A stretch of DNA of 64,000 bases from positions 20,166,700 through 20,230,699 of the forward strand of contig OW285191.1 in the NCBI GenBank assembly GCA_935421135.1. Reading direction: 5' to 3'. This document shows, in pieces, positions 46,607-61,600 of the stretch. A program made the position numbers and the translations under genes. A model generated the notes under the pieces. The model was not told the DNA's origin and made no database searches. It worked only from the letters and a program-made list of their open reading frames with translations. Position 1 is the stretch's first letter. Each line of letters begins with the position of its first letter. Origin of the DNA: Bugulina stolonifera (lineage: Eukaryota; Bryozoa; Gymnolaemata; Cheilostomatida; Bugulidae).

Positions 46607-49600
46607 GTAAGTGACAGTGTCTTCCGTCTTTCTATTGTACTATATACATATACATACATATACATATATACTATATGTATATACTCATGGATTGTAGGTT
46701 AACGCCGTGACTATTAATCAACCATTCAATATAATTAAGAATTGCTTCTCTAGTCTCCCTTTCTCTCCCACAGTGTGATGCACTTTCTCTCCCACAGTGT
46801 GATGCACTTTCTCTCCCACAGTGTGATGCACTTTCTCTCCCACAGTGTGATGCACTTTCTAAACAAACTGTACCTGTCACTCTATAACTAAACTGTACCT
46901 GTTACTCTATAACTACACTGTACCTGTAACTCTATAACTAAACTGTACCTGTTACTCTATAACTACACTGTACCTGTAACTCTATAACTAAACTGTACCT
47001 GTCACTCTATAACTAAACTGTACCTGTCACTCTATAACTACACTGTACCTGTAACTCTATAACTAAACTGTACCTGTAACTCTATAACTATACTGTACCT
47101 GTAATTCTATAACTAAACTGTACCTGTAACTCTATAACTACACTGTACCTGTAACTCTATAACTAAACTGTACCTGTTACTCTATAACTACACTGTACCT
47201 ATAACTCTATAACTGAACTGTACCTGTTACTCTATAACTAGATCATAAGAGTATATCTATTTCCCATCGCCAGTGATTAACCTTTCCAAGACTGTTACAT
47301 CTTCATTCATTGCTTCCAACAGTTCAGAACTTGCTGAAATCCGGAGTTGCTTTTGCTCATTTGTTGGCAAACGATGAACAAATTTTGCACAGACTCGCTT
47401 CATCCCCAAATCATTTGTAAAAGTTCTCTGAACAGTTCCGTAACCCATGTCAAGCTTCACAAACAGTTCCCCGATGGTCAGTCTGTGGTCACCAGATCCA
47501 CCTTATCATCATTCCTAGCTGAGACTGGTCTTCCACTGTGATTGTCATCTTCTACTCATTCTCTCCCTTGTTTGAATCTCTTAATCATTCTCTCCCTTGT
47601 TTGAATCTCTTAATCATTCAAACCCCTCCCCCTGCATTGTTCTCAAACCCCTTCCCCCTGCATTGTTCTCAATAAGCCTGTTGCATCATTTGATAGATTT
47701 CACTATCATTCTCTCCAAGCTTTAGATAAATTTTAGTAGCGATCCTTTGTTTTGTAAAATCTGCCATTTTTCCTGACCAAATGTTTTTTCCTGCAAATTG
47801 AACTTGACATTTTGCTCAAATTCTTGGGCTGTGTACTTGAGAGTATTTTAATGATGGTAAAATGGAGCACACAACTCCCAAAAAATTAGCAATATAACAC
47901 AAATTCTCGAAAAACTATCAAACCTATCCTAGAACTTATGGATCGCCCCTCGTATGCTGCATATTACACATCTACTGTATATACTGTATCTTCCACATAT
48001 TATACTGTATATATACAGTTTAGTATTACACATATATACACTGCATGTTTTACAGGAGTCGGTGGTAGATAGGGGAGAGAACTGTGCTCTCGACGTTTTG
48101 TCTGAAGAAGATACTTTAGTAGCCAAGTTCATCATTTTACAAGCACCAAATGAAAGGTAGAGTATCCATTATTTGTGTGTCAGTACAATGTAGTCTAATT
48201 TATACTTTATGCTATTGAGGATTTGATACCACTAATATGAGAGTGTTGAGAATTTGACACCACTAATATGAAAGTGTTGAGGATTTGATACCACTAATAT
48301 GAGAGTGTTGAGGGTTTGATACCACTAATATGAGAGTGTTGAGGGTTTGATACCACTAATATAAAAGTGTTGAGGATTTGATACCACTAATATGAGAGTG
48401 TTGAGGGTTTGATACCACTAATATGAGAGTGTTGAGGGTTTGATACCACTAATACGAAAGTGTTGAGGATTTGATACCACTAATATGAGAGTGTTGAGGG
48501 TTTGATACCACTAATATGAGAGTGTTGAGGGTTTGATACCACTAATATGAGAGTGTTGAGGGTTTGATACCACTAATATGAGAGTGTTGAGGGTTTGATA
48601 CCACTAATACGAAAGTGTTGAGGATTTGATACCACTAATATGAAAGTGTTGAGGATTTGATACCACTAATGCGAGAGTGTTGAGGATTTGATAATCAATA
48701 GGTAATTTATTATTTTAGTGTTATGAGAATAAACAAGACTGCCAGGTTGAGAGACTTGGAAATTACGGTACCATCTAGACTGAGTATAGACAAGGACAAA
48801 CAATTAAGTGCAGGCGTCCCTAGTGGATCCATGCCTAGAGATAGTGATACAGATACACACTCCACTGTGGTAAACACGACCACACTAGCTCAACCGACAA
48901 CCACACAGTATAGTTCTCCTGCTCAAAGAGAGAAAAGGGAGGCTGGGAAACCCCAGTCGACCAGTCTGTCTCCAACCATCGCAGTTATGACTAATACAGC
49001 TAAAGGTATACTGACAGTGTATATTATACCTGGATCTTAGTACATGTAGTTTATCTGTTATTTTATAAGAGTATGATGCATATAGATCATCTATTTGTAG
49101 TCGTTCTCCCCTCAGTCCAACATCCAAAGGAGATTCTGTTGGCCATTTATATTATTATTGGTCATGCAGCATCAAATTTTAAATCTGGAGTTACCTTATT
49201 GGTGTAAACCAGGAATTCTACAATTAAAATATGGTAATTTTGGTCTGGTGGTATGCAGTGACAGAGTATTTAGCTATTACAGTAATCCAATTTGTAATTA
49301 GCTAAGTAATACAGGGTGCAGGGGAATGGTTTTATGATTGGTTGTTATATATTTGTGAGAGTTGTAGTAAGCTGTAGGCGTGGCTAGCTTGTATATGCTA
49401 TGTACTGTAGTATTATATGTACAAACTGTATATGATATGTACTGTAGTGTTATATGTACACACTGTATATGATATGTACTGTAGTATTATATATACACAC
49501 TGTATGTGATATGTACTGTAGTATTATATGTACACACTGTATATGATATGTACTGTAGTATTATATATACACACTGTATATGATATGTACTGTAGTATTA

Positions 49601-52600
49601 TATATACACACTGTATGTGATATGTACTGTAGTATTATATGTACACACTGTATATGATATGTACTGTAGTATTATATGTACACACTGTATATGATATGTA
49701 CTGTAGTATTATATGTACACACTGTATATGATATGTACTGTAGTATTATATGTACACACTGTATATGATATGTACTGTAGTATTATATGTACACACTGTA
49801 TATGATATGTACTGTAGTATTATATATACACACTGTATATGACATGTACTGTAGTATTATATGTACACACTGTATATGATATGTACTGTAGTATTATATG
49901 TACACACTGTATATGCTATGTACTGTAGTATTAGATGTACACACTGTATATGATATGTACTGTAGTATTATATGTACACACTGTATATGATATGTACTGT
50001 AGTATTATATGTACACACTGTATATGATATGTACTGTAGTATTATATGTACACACTGTATATGATATGTACTGTAGTATTATATATACACACTGTATATG
50101 ATATGTACTGTAGTATTATATGTACACACTGTATATGCTATGTACTGTAGTATTATATGTACACACTGTATATGATATGTACTGTAGTATTATATATACA
50201 CACTGTATATGATATGTACTGTAGTATTATATGTACACACTGTATATGATATGTACTGTAGTATTAGATGTACACACTGTATATGATATGTACTGTAGTA
50301 TTATATGTACACACTGTATATGCTATGTACTGTAGTGTTATATGTACACACTGTATATGATATGTACTGTAGTATTATATATACACACTGTATATGATAT
50401 GTACTGTAGTATTATATATACACACTGTATATGACATGTACTGTAGTATTATATGTACACACTGTATATGATATGTACTGTAGTATTATATGTACACACT
50501 GTATATGATATGTACTGTAGTATTATATGTACACACTGTATATGATATGTACTGTAGTATTATATGTACACACTGTATATGATATGTACTGTAGTATTAT
50601 ATATACACACTGTATATGATATGTACTGTAGTATTATATGTACACACTGTATATGCTATGTACTGTAGTATTATATGTACACACTGTATATGATATGTAC
50701 TGTAGTATTATATGTACACACTGTATATGATATGTACTGTAGTATTATATATACACACTGTATGTGATATGTACTGTAGTATTATATGTACACACTGTAT
50801 ATGATATGTACTGTAGTATTAGATGTACACATTGTATATGATATGTACTGTAGTATTATATGTACACACTGTATATGATATGTACTGTAGTATTATATGT
50901 ACACACTGTATATGATATGTACTGTAGTGTTATATGTACACACTGTATATGATGTGTACTGTAGTATTATATGTACACACTGTATATGATATGTACTGTA
51001 GTATTATATGTACACACTGTATATGATATGTACTGTAGTGTTATATGTACACACTGTATATGATATGTACTGTAGTATTATATATACACACTGTATATGA
51101 TATGTACTATAGTATTATATATACACACTGTATATGATATGTACTGTAGTATTATATGTACACACTGTATATGATATGTACTGTAGTGTTATATGTACAC
51201 ACTGTATATGATGTGTACTGTAGTATTATATGTACACACTGTATATGATATGTACTGTAGTATTATATGTACACACTGTATATGATATGTACTGTAGTAT
51301 TATATATACACACTGTATATGATATGTACTGTAGTATTATATGTACACACTGTATATGATATGTACTGTAGTGTTATATGTACACACTGTATATGATATG
51401 TACTGTAGTATTATATGTACACATTGTATATGATATGTACTGTAGTATTATATGTACACACTGTATATGATATGTACTATAGTATTATATATACACACTG
51501 TATATGATATGTACTGTAGTATTATATGTACACACTGTATATGATATGTACTGTAGTATTATATGTACACACTGTATATGATATGTACTGTAGTATTATA
51601 TATACACACTGTATATGATATGTACTATAGTATTATATATACACACTGTATATGATATGTACTGTAGTATTATATGTACACACTGTATATGATATGTACT
51701 GTAGTATTATATGTACACACTGTATATGATATGTACTGTAGTATTATATATACACACTGTATATGATGTGTACTGTAGTATTATATGTACACACTGTATA
51801 TGATATGTACTGTAGTATTATATATACACACTGTATATGATATGTACTGTAGTATTATATGTACACACTGTATATGACATGTACTGTAGTATTATATGTA
51901 CACACTGTATATGATATGTACTGTAGTATTATATGTACACACTGTATATGATATGTACTGTAGTATTATATATACACACTGTATATGCTATGTACAGTAG
52001 TATTATATGTACACACTGTATATGATATGTACTGTAGTATTATATGTACACACTGTATATGATATGTACTGTAGTATTATATATACACACTGTATATGAT
52101 ATGTACTGTAGTATTATATGTACACACTGTATATGATATGTACTGTAGTATTATATGTACACACTGTATATGATATGTACTGTAGTATTATATGTACACA
52201 CTGTATATGATATGTACTGTAGTATTATATATACACACTGTATATGATATGTACTGTAGTATTACATGTACACACTGTATATGATATGTACTGTAGTATT
52301 ATATATACACACTGTATATGATATGTACTGTAGTATTATATGTACACACTGTATATGATATGTACTGTAGTGTTATATGTACACACTGTATATGATATGT
52401 ACTGTAGTGTTATATGTACACACTGTATATGATGTGTACTGTAGTATTATATGTACACACTGTATATGATATGTACTGTAGTATTATATGTACACACTGT
52501 ATATGATATGTACTGTAGTATTATATATACACACTGTATATGATATGTACTGTAGTATTATATGTACACACTGTATATGATATGTACTGTAGTATTATAT

Positions 52601-55600
52601 ATACACACTGTATATGCTATGTACTGTAGTATTATATATACACACTGTATATGATATGTACTGTAGTATTATATGTACACACTGTATATGATATGTACTG
52701 TAGTGTTATATGTACACACTGTATATGATATGTACTGTAGTATTATATGTACACACTGTATATGATATGTACTGTAGTATTATATATACACACTGTATAT
52801 GATATGTACTGTAGTATTATATGTACACACTGTATATGATATGTACTGTAGTATTATATGTACACACTGTATATGATATGTACTGTAGTATTAGATGTAC
52901 ACACTGTATATGATATGTACTGTAGTATTATATGTACACACTGTATATGATGTGTACTGTAGTATTATATGTACACACTGTATATGATGTGTACTGTAGT
53001 ATTGTATGTACACACTGTATATGATATGTACTGTAGTGTTATATGTACACACTGTATATGATATGTACTGTAGTATTATATATACACACTGTATATGACA
53101 TGTACTGTAGTATTATATGTACACACTGTATATGATATGTACTGTAGTATTATATGTACACACTGTATATGATATGTACTGTAGTATTAGATGTACACAC
53201 TGTATATGATATGTACTGTAGTATTATATGTACACACTGTATATGATATGTACTGTAGTATTATATGTACACACTGTATATGATATGTACTGTAGTGTTA
53301 TATGTACACACTGTATATGATATGTACTGTAGTATTATATGTACACACTGTATATAATATGTACTGTAGTATTATATGTACACACTGTATATGATGTGTA
53401 CTGTAGTATTGTATGTACACACTGTATATGATATGTACTGTAGTATTATATGTACACACTGTATATGATGTGTACTGTAGTATTATATGTACACACTGTA
53501 TATGATGTGTACTGTAGTATTGTATGTACACACTGTATATGATATGTACTGTAGTATTATATGTACACACTGTATATGATATGTACTGTAGTGTTATATG
53601 TACACACTGTATATGATATGTACTGTAGTATTATATGTACACACTGTATATAATATGTACTGTAGTATTATATGTACACACTGTATATAATATGTACTGT
53701 AGTATTATATGTACACACTGTATATGATATGTACTGTAGTATTACATGTACACACTGTATATGATATGTACTGTAGTATTATATGTACACACTGTATATG
53801 ATATGTACTGTAGTATTATATGTACACACTGTATATGATATGTACTGTAGTACTATACAGATATGATGATTGTGTACTGTAGACCATACACCAGAGCAAA
53901 GGGTGGATAATGATTTCATTGATATCCCTGTGGCTATGATGCAAGATAACGACAGTCAAGTAATCGTGTTAAATGTCTCGGTAAGTAGCTGTTCTACCTT
54001 ACTATACCTATCTAAGTGTCCGTCCATGCCTTCCTACCAGATGTACAATTGTTCTATTATAATTACTTACATGTATGATATACTTACACTACTGCAATAC
54101 ATGTTACATCCTGTTATTTACATGCATATGTAGCAATAGCATTTCAGAACTTTGACTTAATGTTACAGTTTATACTAATTGTAAAGAAGAAGACCTCTGC
54201 TGGCCTCTATTCTATCTACTTTCACAACTGTGCTCCTCCGTCAAGCAAGATGGCTACCGTTCAGCGGTTACAGGTAGTCAATGATTGTACAGTACAATAT
54301 TGTTGCTGTCCTACGATGTATGTTACTAGTTGATACTCTGTATACAGTCCTATATTACTAGTTGATACTCTGTATACAGTCCTCTATTACTAGTTGATAC
54401 TCTGTATGCAGTCCTATATTACTAGTTGATACTCTGTACAGTGTCCTATATTACTAGTTGATACTTTGTATACAGTCCTATATTACTAGTTGATACTCTG
54501 TATACAGTCCTACATGTATATTACTAGTTGATACTCTGTATACAGTCCTATATTACTAGTTGATACTCTGTATACAGTCCTATATTACTAGTTGATACTC
54601 TGTATGCAGTCCTATATTACTAGTTGATACTCTGTATACAGTCCTATATTACTAGTTGACTCTGTATACAGTCCTATATTACTAGTTGATACTCTGTATG
54701 CAATCCTATATTACTAGTTGATACTCTGTATACAGTCCTATATTACTAGTTGATACTCTGTATGCAGTCCTATATTACTGGTTGATTCTCTTTTGTCAGG
54801 CTAATATCACTGGATGGAATGCGAAACAGAAGACATACCTAAGTGCAGGGGATATTCCTGAACCATATTTATTCTATGCTGTGTGTATAGCCTACATTCT
54901 TCTCAGCTTCATTTGGCTCAGGGTTCTACGGTCAGCAACGTGAGTATAATAGCTACTTGTACCCTCTCCGATGCAATAGAGTTCATGTACGTGAGTATAA
55001 TTGCTACTTGTACCCTCTCCGATGCAATAGAGTTCATGTGCGTGAGTATAATAGCTACTTGTACCCTCTCCGATGCAATAGAGTACATACATATATCTAC
55101 ATGTACTCTATTGTACCCTCTCCGATGCAATAGAGTACATGTAGATATATGTACGCTTATGTCATTATCAGCATCATCTTTCTGCTTTCTCCATATTCAG
55201 GGTCGCCACAGCGAATCCTACTCCTCCATTCATTCCTGTCTTCTGCCATTTCCATGGTCACCTCTGCTGCTTTTAAGTCCTGTTTTATCACATATATATA
55301 CCTTCTTCCCAATCTACCCCTGTGTCTTCTCTTTGGTATTTCCAATTTAAGTATCTTCTTTCCTAGATAATTCTCCTCTTTCTTCAACACATGACCAAAC
55401 CACCGTAGTCTCGCTTCTCGTACTTTCTCTTAAATCCTTTCTCTGTGGGCCGTTCTTCTTATTCTTTCATTTCTAATTTTGTCCAATCTATTCACGCTCA
55501 GTGCAAAGCGCATCATAATCATTTCTGCTGTTTCCAACTACCTGCCTCTTGGTGGTTGCTAGTGTTTCTAATCCACACATCATAGCTGGTCTCACCGCAA

Positions 55601-58600
55601 CTTGGTAAATCTTTCCTTTGAGTTCGGCGCTAACCTTCTATCACACAATACTTCTGAGATTTTCCTCCAAGAATTCCACCCAGCTTGCAATTTCTTCTTC
55701 ACTTTCCTATTACATTTCCCATCACTTTGTAGTAGACAACCCAGGTATTTGAAACCTTCTACTTTAGCCAACTCCACTCCTTCTAGTGACACGTCTCCTG
55801 GCTCTTCCTTGTTGTTGAAGCACATATACTCTGTCTTGCTTCTGCTTATTCTCATACCTCTCTTCTTTAGTTCTTCCCCTCCACTTCTTAGTTTCAATCT
55901 GTAGATCTTCTCTGGTTTTCTCGCACAATACTACATGTATGTCATCCGCAAACAACATTGTCGACGGCGCTTCTTCCTTCAGTTGTTCAGTAGGGCGATC
56001 CATGATTATCGCGAATAAAAATGTGGATATATGTATGTACTCTATTGTAACCTCTCGGATGCAATAGAGTACATGTAAATAATATATGTGTGTACTGTGG
56101 ATATCTTCTGCTGCAGGTCACCAGTCTACAAGACACACTACCTCATGCTAGCTGTCTGCTACTGTAAGGCACTGTCTGCTCTCTTTCATGGGGTGAGTAC
56201 ACAATATATCTCAACATATCTCACATATCCTTATTACACTCAAATTATAATCAGGAACACATTTTATTTTGGCAACTAGGCCTACTGCAATATTATGTTA
56301 TAGTCTATAGATAAACTACTGCAATATATGTTATAGTCTATAGATAAACTACTGCAATATATGTTATAGTCTATAGATAAACTACTGCAATATATGTTAT
56401 AGTCTATAGATAAACTACTGCAATATATGTTATAGTCTATAGATCAGCTATTGAAATATATGTTATAGTATATAGATAAACCACAGCAATATACGTTATA
56501 GTCTATAGATATACTACTGCAATATATGTTATAGTCTATAGATCAACTATTGAAATATATGTTATAGTCTATAGATAAACTACTGCAATATATATGTTAT
56601 AGTATATAGATAAACTACTGCAATATATGTTATAGTCTATAGATAACTATTGAAATATATGTTATGGTCTATAGATAAACTACTGCAATATATGTTATAG
56701 TCTATAGATCAACTATTGAAATATATGTTATAGTATATAGATAAACTACTGCAATATATGTTATAGTCTATAGATAAACTACTGCAATATATGTTATAGT
56801 CTATAGATCAACTATTGAAATATATGTTATAGTCTATAGATAAACTACTGCAATATATGTTATAGTCTATAGATAAACTACTGCAATATATGTTATAGTC
56901 TATAGATAAACTACTGCAATATATGTTATAGTCTATAGATAAACTACTGCAATATATGTTATAGTCTATAGATCAGCTATTGAAATATATGTTATAGTAC
57001 ATAGATAAACCACAGCAATATACGTTATAGTCTATAGATATACTACTGCAATATATGTTATAGTCTATAGATAAACTACTGCAATATATGTTATAGTCTA
57101 TAGATAAACTACTGGAATATATGTTATAGTATATAGATATACTACTGCAATATATGTTATAGTCTATAGATAACTATTGAAATATATGTTATAGTCTATA
57201 GATAAACTACTGCAATATATGTTATAGTCTATAGATCAACTATTGAAATATATGTTATAGTATATAGATAAACTACTGCAATATATGTTATAGTCTATAG
57301 ATCAACTATTGAAATATATGTTATAGTATATAGATAAACTACTGCAATATATGTTATAGTCTATAGATCAACTGTTGAAATATATGTTATAGTCTATAAA
57401 TAAACTACTGCAATATATGTTATAGTATATAGATAAACTACTGCAATATATGTTATAGTATATAGATAAACTATTGAAATATGTGTTATAGTCTATAGAT
57501 AAACTACTGCAATATATGTTATAGTATATAGATATACTACTGCAATATTATGTTATAGTCTATAGATAAACTACTGCAATATATGTTATAGTCTATAGAT
57601 AAACTACGGCAATATATATGTTATAGCCTACAAATATACGACAACACTTTTTCCATTTGTAGACAAACTATTACTATATTGGGTTAAAAGGTAAAGAGGA
57701 GACTGTTTGGGCTGTTATATACTACATATCATACCTGTAAGTATGTACTGTTATATTATATACTACATATCATACCTGTAAGTATGTACTGTTATATATA
57801 CTGCATATCATATCTGTATGTATGTATGTACTGTTATATGTATATAATACTCTATATACTATACATACATCAAATTGTAGCATGAAGACGGTCATGCTCT
57901 TTCTCACTATCATGTTAGTTGGAACAGGCTGGACATTCATAAAGCATGTATTCAGTGATAAAGAGAAGAAGCTGTTCTTAGTAGCCATTCCTTTGCAGTT
58001 GTTGGTGTACATTGCAGTTGTAAGTGTCGTGTATATGATACTACATTATATTATTTATTAGGTGTTACTTAACTGTGTATACATGTATTATGCATATTAT
58101 CACTGGAAGATGTTGGTGTGAGCTAGTTATTTGATGATAAATAATATAGCAAAACCATTCTGAGAGTTTGGATTTTATTCCTAATATTTCGATGCTTATC
58201 CAAGCATCATCATCAGAGGAAAAATAACTCTAGAGAAAACTAAGAGCTCTTATATACTGGATAGGTAAATACTGCACTAAATAGTGCTTATAAGAAGACA
58301 ATCATATCCATTAAAGCTATTTTGTAACTAGCCATGAAATTAAAACTAACTAACCAAGCCAAATTTTACCTATTATAATATACAGTAATTAGACAATGAA
58401 TACTTGTTTCCCTAACAGGTACCTTTTGATGTTTAGCTTTAGTCCTCTCAGTCCTTTATTCTATCCCCTTAATCCTCATAGCTTTTTCTCTTATAAGCTC
58501 TATTTAGTGCTGCAGTATTTACCTATCCGGTATATAAGAATAGCTTTTTTTCATGATGATGCTTATCGAAATATTAGGAATAAAATCATGTTATCAGTGT

Positions 58601-61600
58601 TATCATGTGTTATAATACATTGTATAGACTATAATACTACGTACATTGCAATATTATAATATGTGTGCCCAGCATCTTTTATGTGCCTGATTGAAAAGAA
58701 CAGACCCAGCAAGTTAGGGTGAAAAACTTGCTGATGGCTTTTTGCCAGAAACAGCCCAACTGGGATTTCAACCCACAGCCCCCAGAATTTCAGCTGTGTG
58801 CTCTACCAACTGAGCTATCTCGACATTGATATAGTACGACATTGATATAGTACGACCTTGATATAGTACGACATTGATATAGTACGACATTGATATAGTA
58901 CGACATTGATATAGTACGACATTGATATAGTACGACATTGATATAGTACGACATTGATATAGTACGACATTGATATAGTACGACATTGATATAGTACGAC
59001 ATTGATATAGTACGACATTGATATAGTACGACATTGATATAGTACGACATTGATATAGTACGACATTGATATAGTACGACATTGATATAGTACGACATTG
59101 ATATAGTACGACATTGATATAGTACATGTATACTAAGTACATGTAATACCATCCGATATAATATACATGTATACTCAGTAGTATATGTTATGCACTCATT
59201 CAAAGGTTGTGATGGGAGAGACAGAAGTGGCTACCAAATCCTACTCCACATGGCACACTATATCTGTTGTTGTTGACTTACTCTGCTGTGTAACCATTCT
59301 ACTTCCTGTTATTTGGTACGTATGAGTAATACCTAAATGTTGTTACATACAGTGTACTTCAGTCAAAACTACACTTAGCTGTGACAAGTTTAATCCTGGT
59401 GGCATTACAAGTCTTGTTGACCATCACCAGTAATTTAGTAACTGTTTGATATTTGTTTTCAGGTCGATAAGACACCTGAATGAGGCCTCTCAGACAGATG
59501 GTAAGGCGGCTCTTAACTTGAGGAAGCTTCGACTCTTCAAAACACTCTATGTTATGGTAAGCCTGTTTACCCAATGCGGTGCTGGCTTTGATAGGCCCAG
59601 ATTACGGGCATTCAAAATTTCTTCAGCCACAGTCCTAAACTTTCAATTTCCCATTCGATGAACTTGTGCAGCATGTATAACTCTTACTTGAATCTAGTAT
59701 AAACCATTTTTGGATTGGAAACAGTTATTGGTTTGGTCACTAATCACAGAGTAGTCAGTGTGAGTTATAAATTTTTAACTGCCCCGGCAGCAGCTGTTCC
59801 TGTGTGTGCTGTTTCGGTGTCTATGCTTTATGTAGTGCATGTTACTCAACAACTTTTAACTGCAAATTGTAGAATCAAACGGATAGCACCTGGGGTTAAT
59901 ACTATCTTGCCCGAAAAAGTTTGATCAATTTTCTATTTTACATGTATAACTAAGTTACAATGGAGTCAATTTCTCACATGCAATATACACTGTAAGCCCG
60001 CACCCTAAAACTAAATATTTGGTTTTCTTGTCTCCAGTGTAGAATTTCTTTCGTAGAAAAGAGGGGTTTGGAATTTCATACAATGTTGGTATTTTTTTAG
60101 GTGATATCCTACATCTACATAACAAGACTGGTGATATATGTCTTCAAGGTTTGTGAAATTCCCATTTATTCATCCATTCATCTTAGTTTCATGTATAACA
60201 GTTAAAGTGCTTTTGTGCCATCATTTCCATGCTCCATTAAGATCTCTGAGACCATTATTGAGGTAAATGTATCTAGTCAAAATTGATCTCTCTAGAACAA
60301 TTTTAAAATTGCTGTATAGCCAGTGCACACGCACCTATACCCACCCAGAATAACTATTGCAAGCAACTTTCCCAATAACTTTTTGTCAATCGGATTTCAC
60401 ATCAAAGTTTGGTATACTCTTTGTGTTGCAATAGCTTATTGAGCACACTTTTTGTGTGAAGCTAGTTCACTGGCTCAATACTCTCTAATGGCAGTTCATC
60501 TACAGATGCTGGTGTTCGTACTGGTAGATTGTAGACTACAAATGTACATACCAGGGTGCATACTATCGTACATATACATGTATATTTGTACATACACATG
60601 TATGTACGAGTGTAAGTACATGTGTACATATGTGGGTACATACATTGGTAAATTATACTAGTGTACATACATTCGTACATACTAGTGTGCCGTACATGTG
60701 TACATAGTACATACTAGTGTACGTACACGACTGTGTACATACTAGTGTACGTACATTCGTACATACTAGTGTACTCACATGTGTGCGTACTAGTGTACGT
60801 ACATGTACATGTAGACATCTGCAGGAGTTAATGTGTTATTTGAACCATTGAACAGTAGGAGTATAGGGAACATTTACTTCCTCTTGTAGTACACCCTTCC
60901 TTACCAGTTCTCATGGATGGGTGATTTATTTACCGAGGTGGCAGTTATAGGATTCCTGGTTATGCTGCTGTATAAGTTCAGACCTGCAGATGATAACCCC
61001 TACTTCCAGCTGCCGCCAGATTCTGACGATGATTCGGGAGAGACAGCGGTGGCGTAAGTACCTCATTCTCATTATATACACAGACCATCTTCTTTGTTTC
61101 CCATACCAGTGCAAGATAAATGCCACTTGGCCATCCTATTTAACGGACCTCAGGGCAGAGGTGGATCTTTAACGGGACCTCCTGTATTATGTATACAGCC
61201 CTGATCCGAACAGGCGCAGCTAGGGCGAAAGGCTTGCTGAAGGCCTTTGCCTGAAATGACACAGCTGGGGGTTTGAACTCTCAGTTTGAGTGCATGTATG
61301 CCACCAACTGTGCCACCCTGACACATGCAGTATATACTTGTAGAGTGTATATAATTATTATATGGCAATGAGAGCACAACTCATGGCTGTGCTAGCGTAT
61401 TGTACATGTAGATTGTAGAATAAAATGAAAGATAAGATACCATCCCGAGAGTTACATATTGTATGCATGTGTGAGGGGTATTGGCAGAAATCAAAAGATT
61501 ATTCTCTATTTTATAAGTTCATTTAGTGTCCTGTGTCGCAAATAGAAATTCCAACATGGCCGCTCAGCCCAGGCCAAAAGGTTTATTGGCCTGAGATTTT

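Noticed and set aside
53298..53570. 90-codon open frame on the - strand
   Set aside because: A read-through of the 37-bp satellite where a few GTATG variants remove stops.
58740..58825. Functional tRNA gene
   Set aside because: Good A and B boxes, but no clean acceptor or anticodon stem, and a shared body with a second copy near 61175; this is a tRNA-derived SINE.
59359..59574. Open frame on the - strand over a GPR107-like exon
   Set aside because: Shadow of the real exon at 59463-59556.
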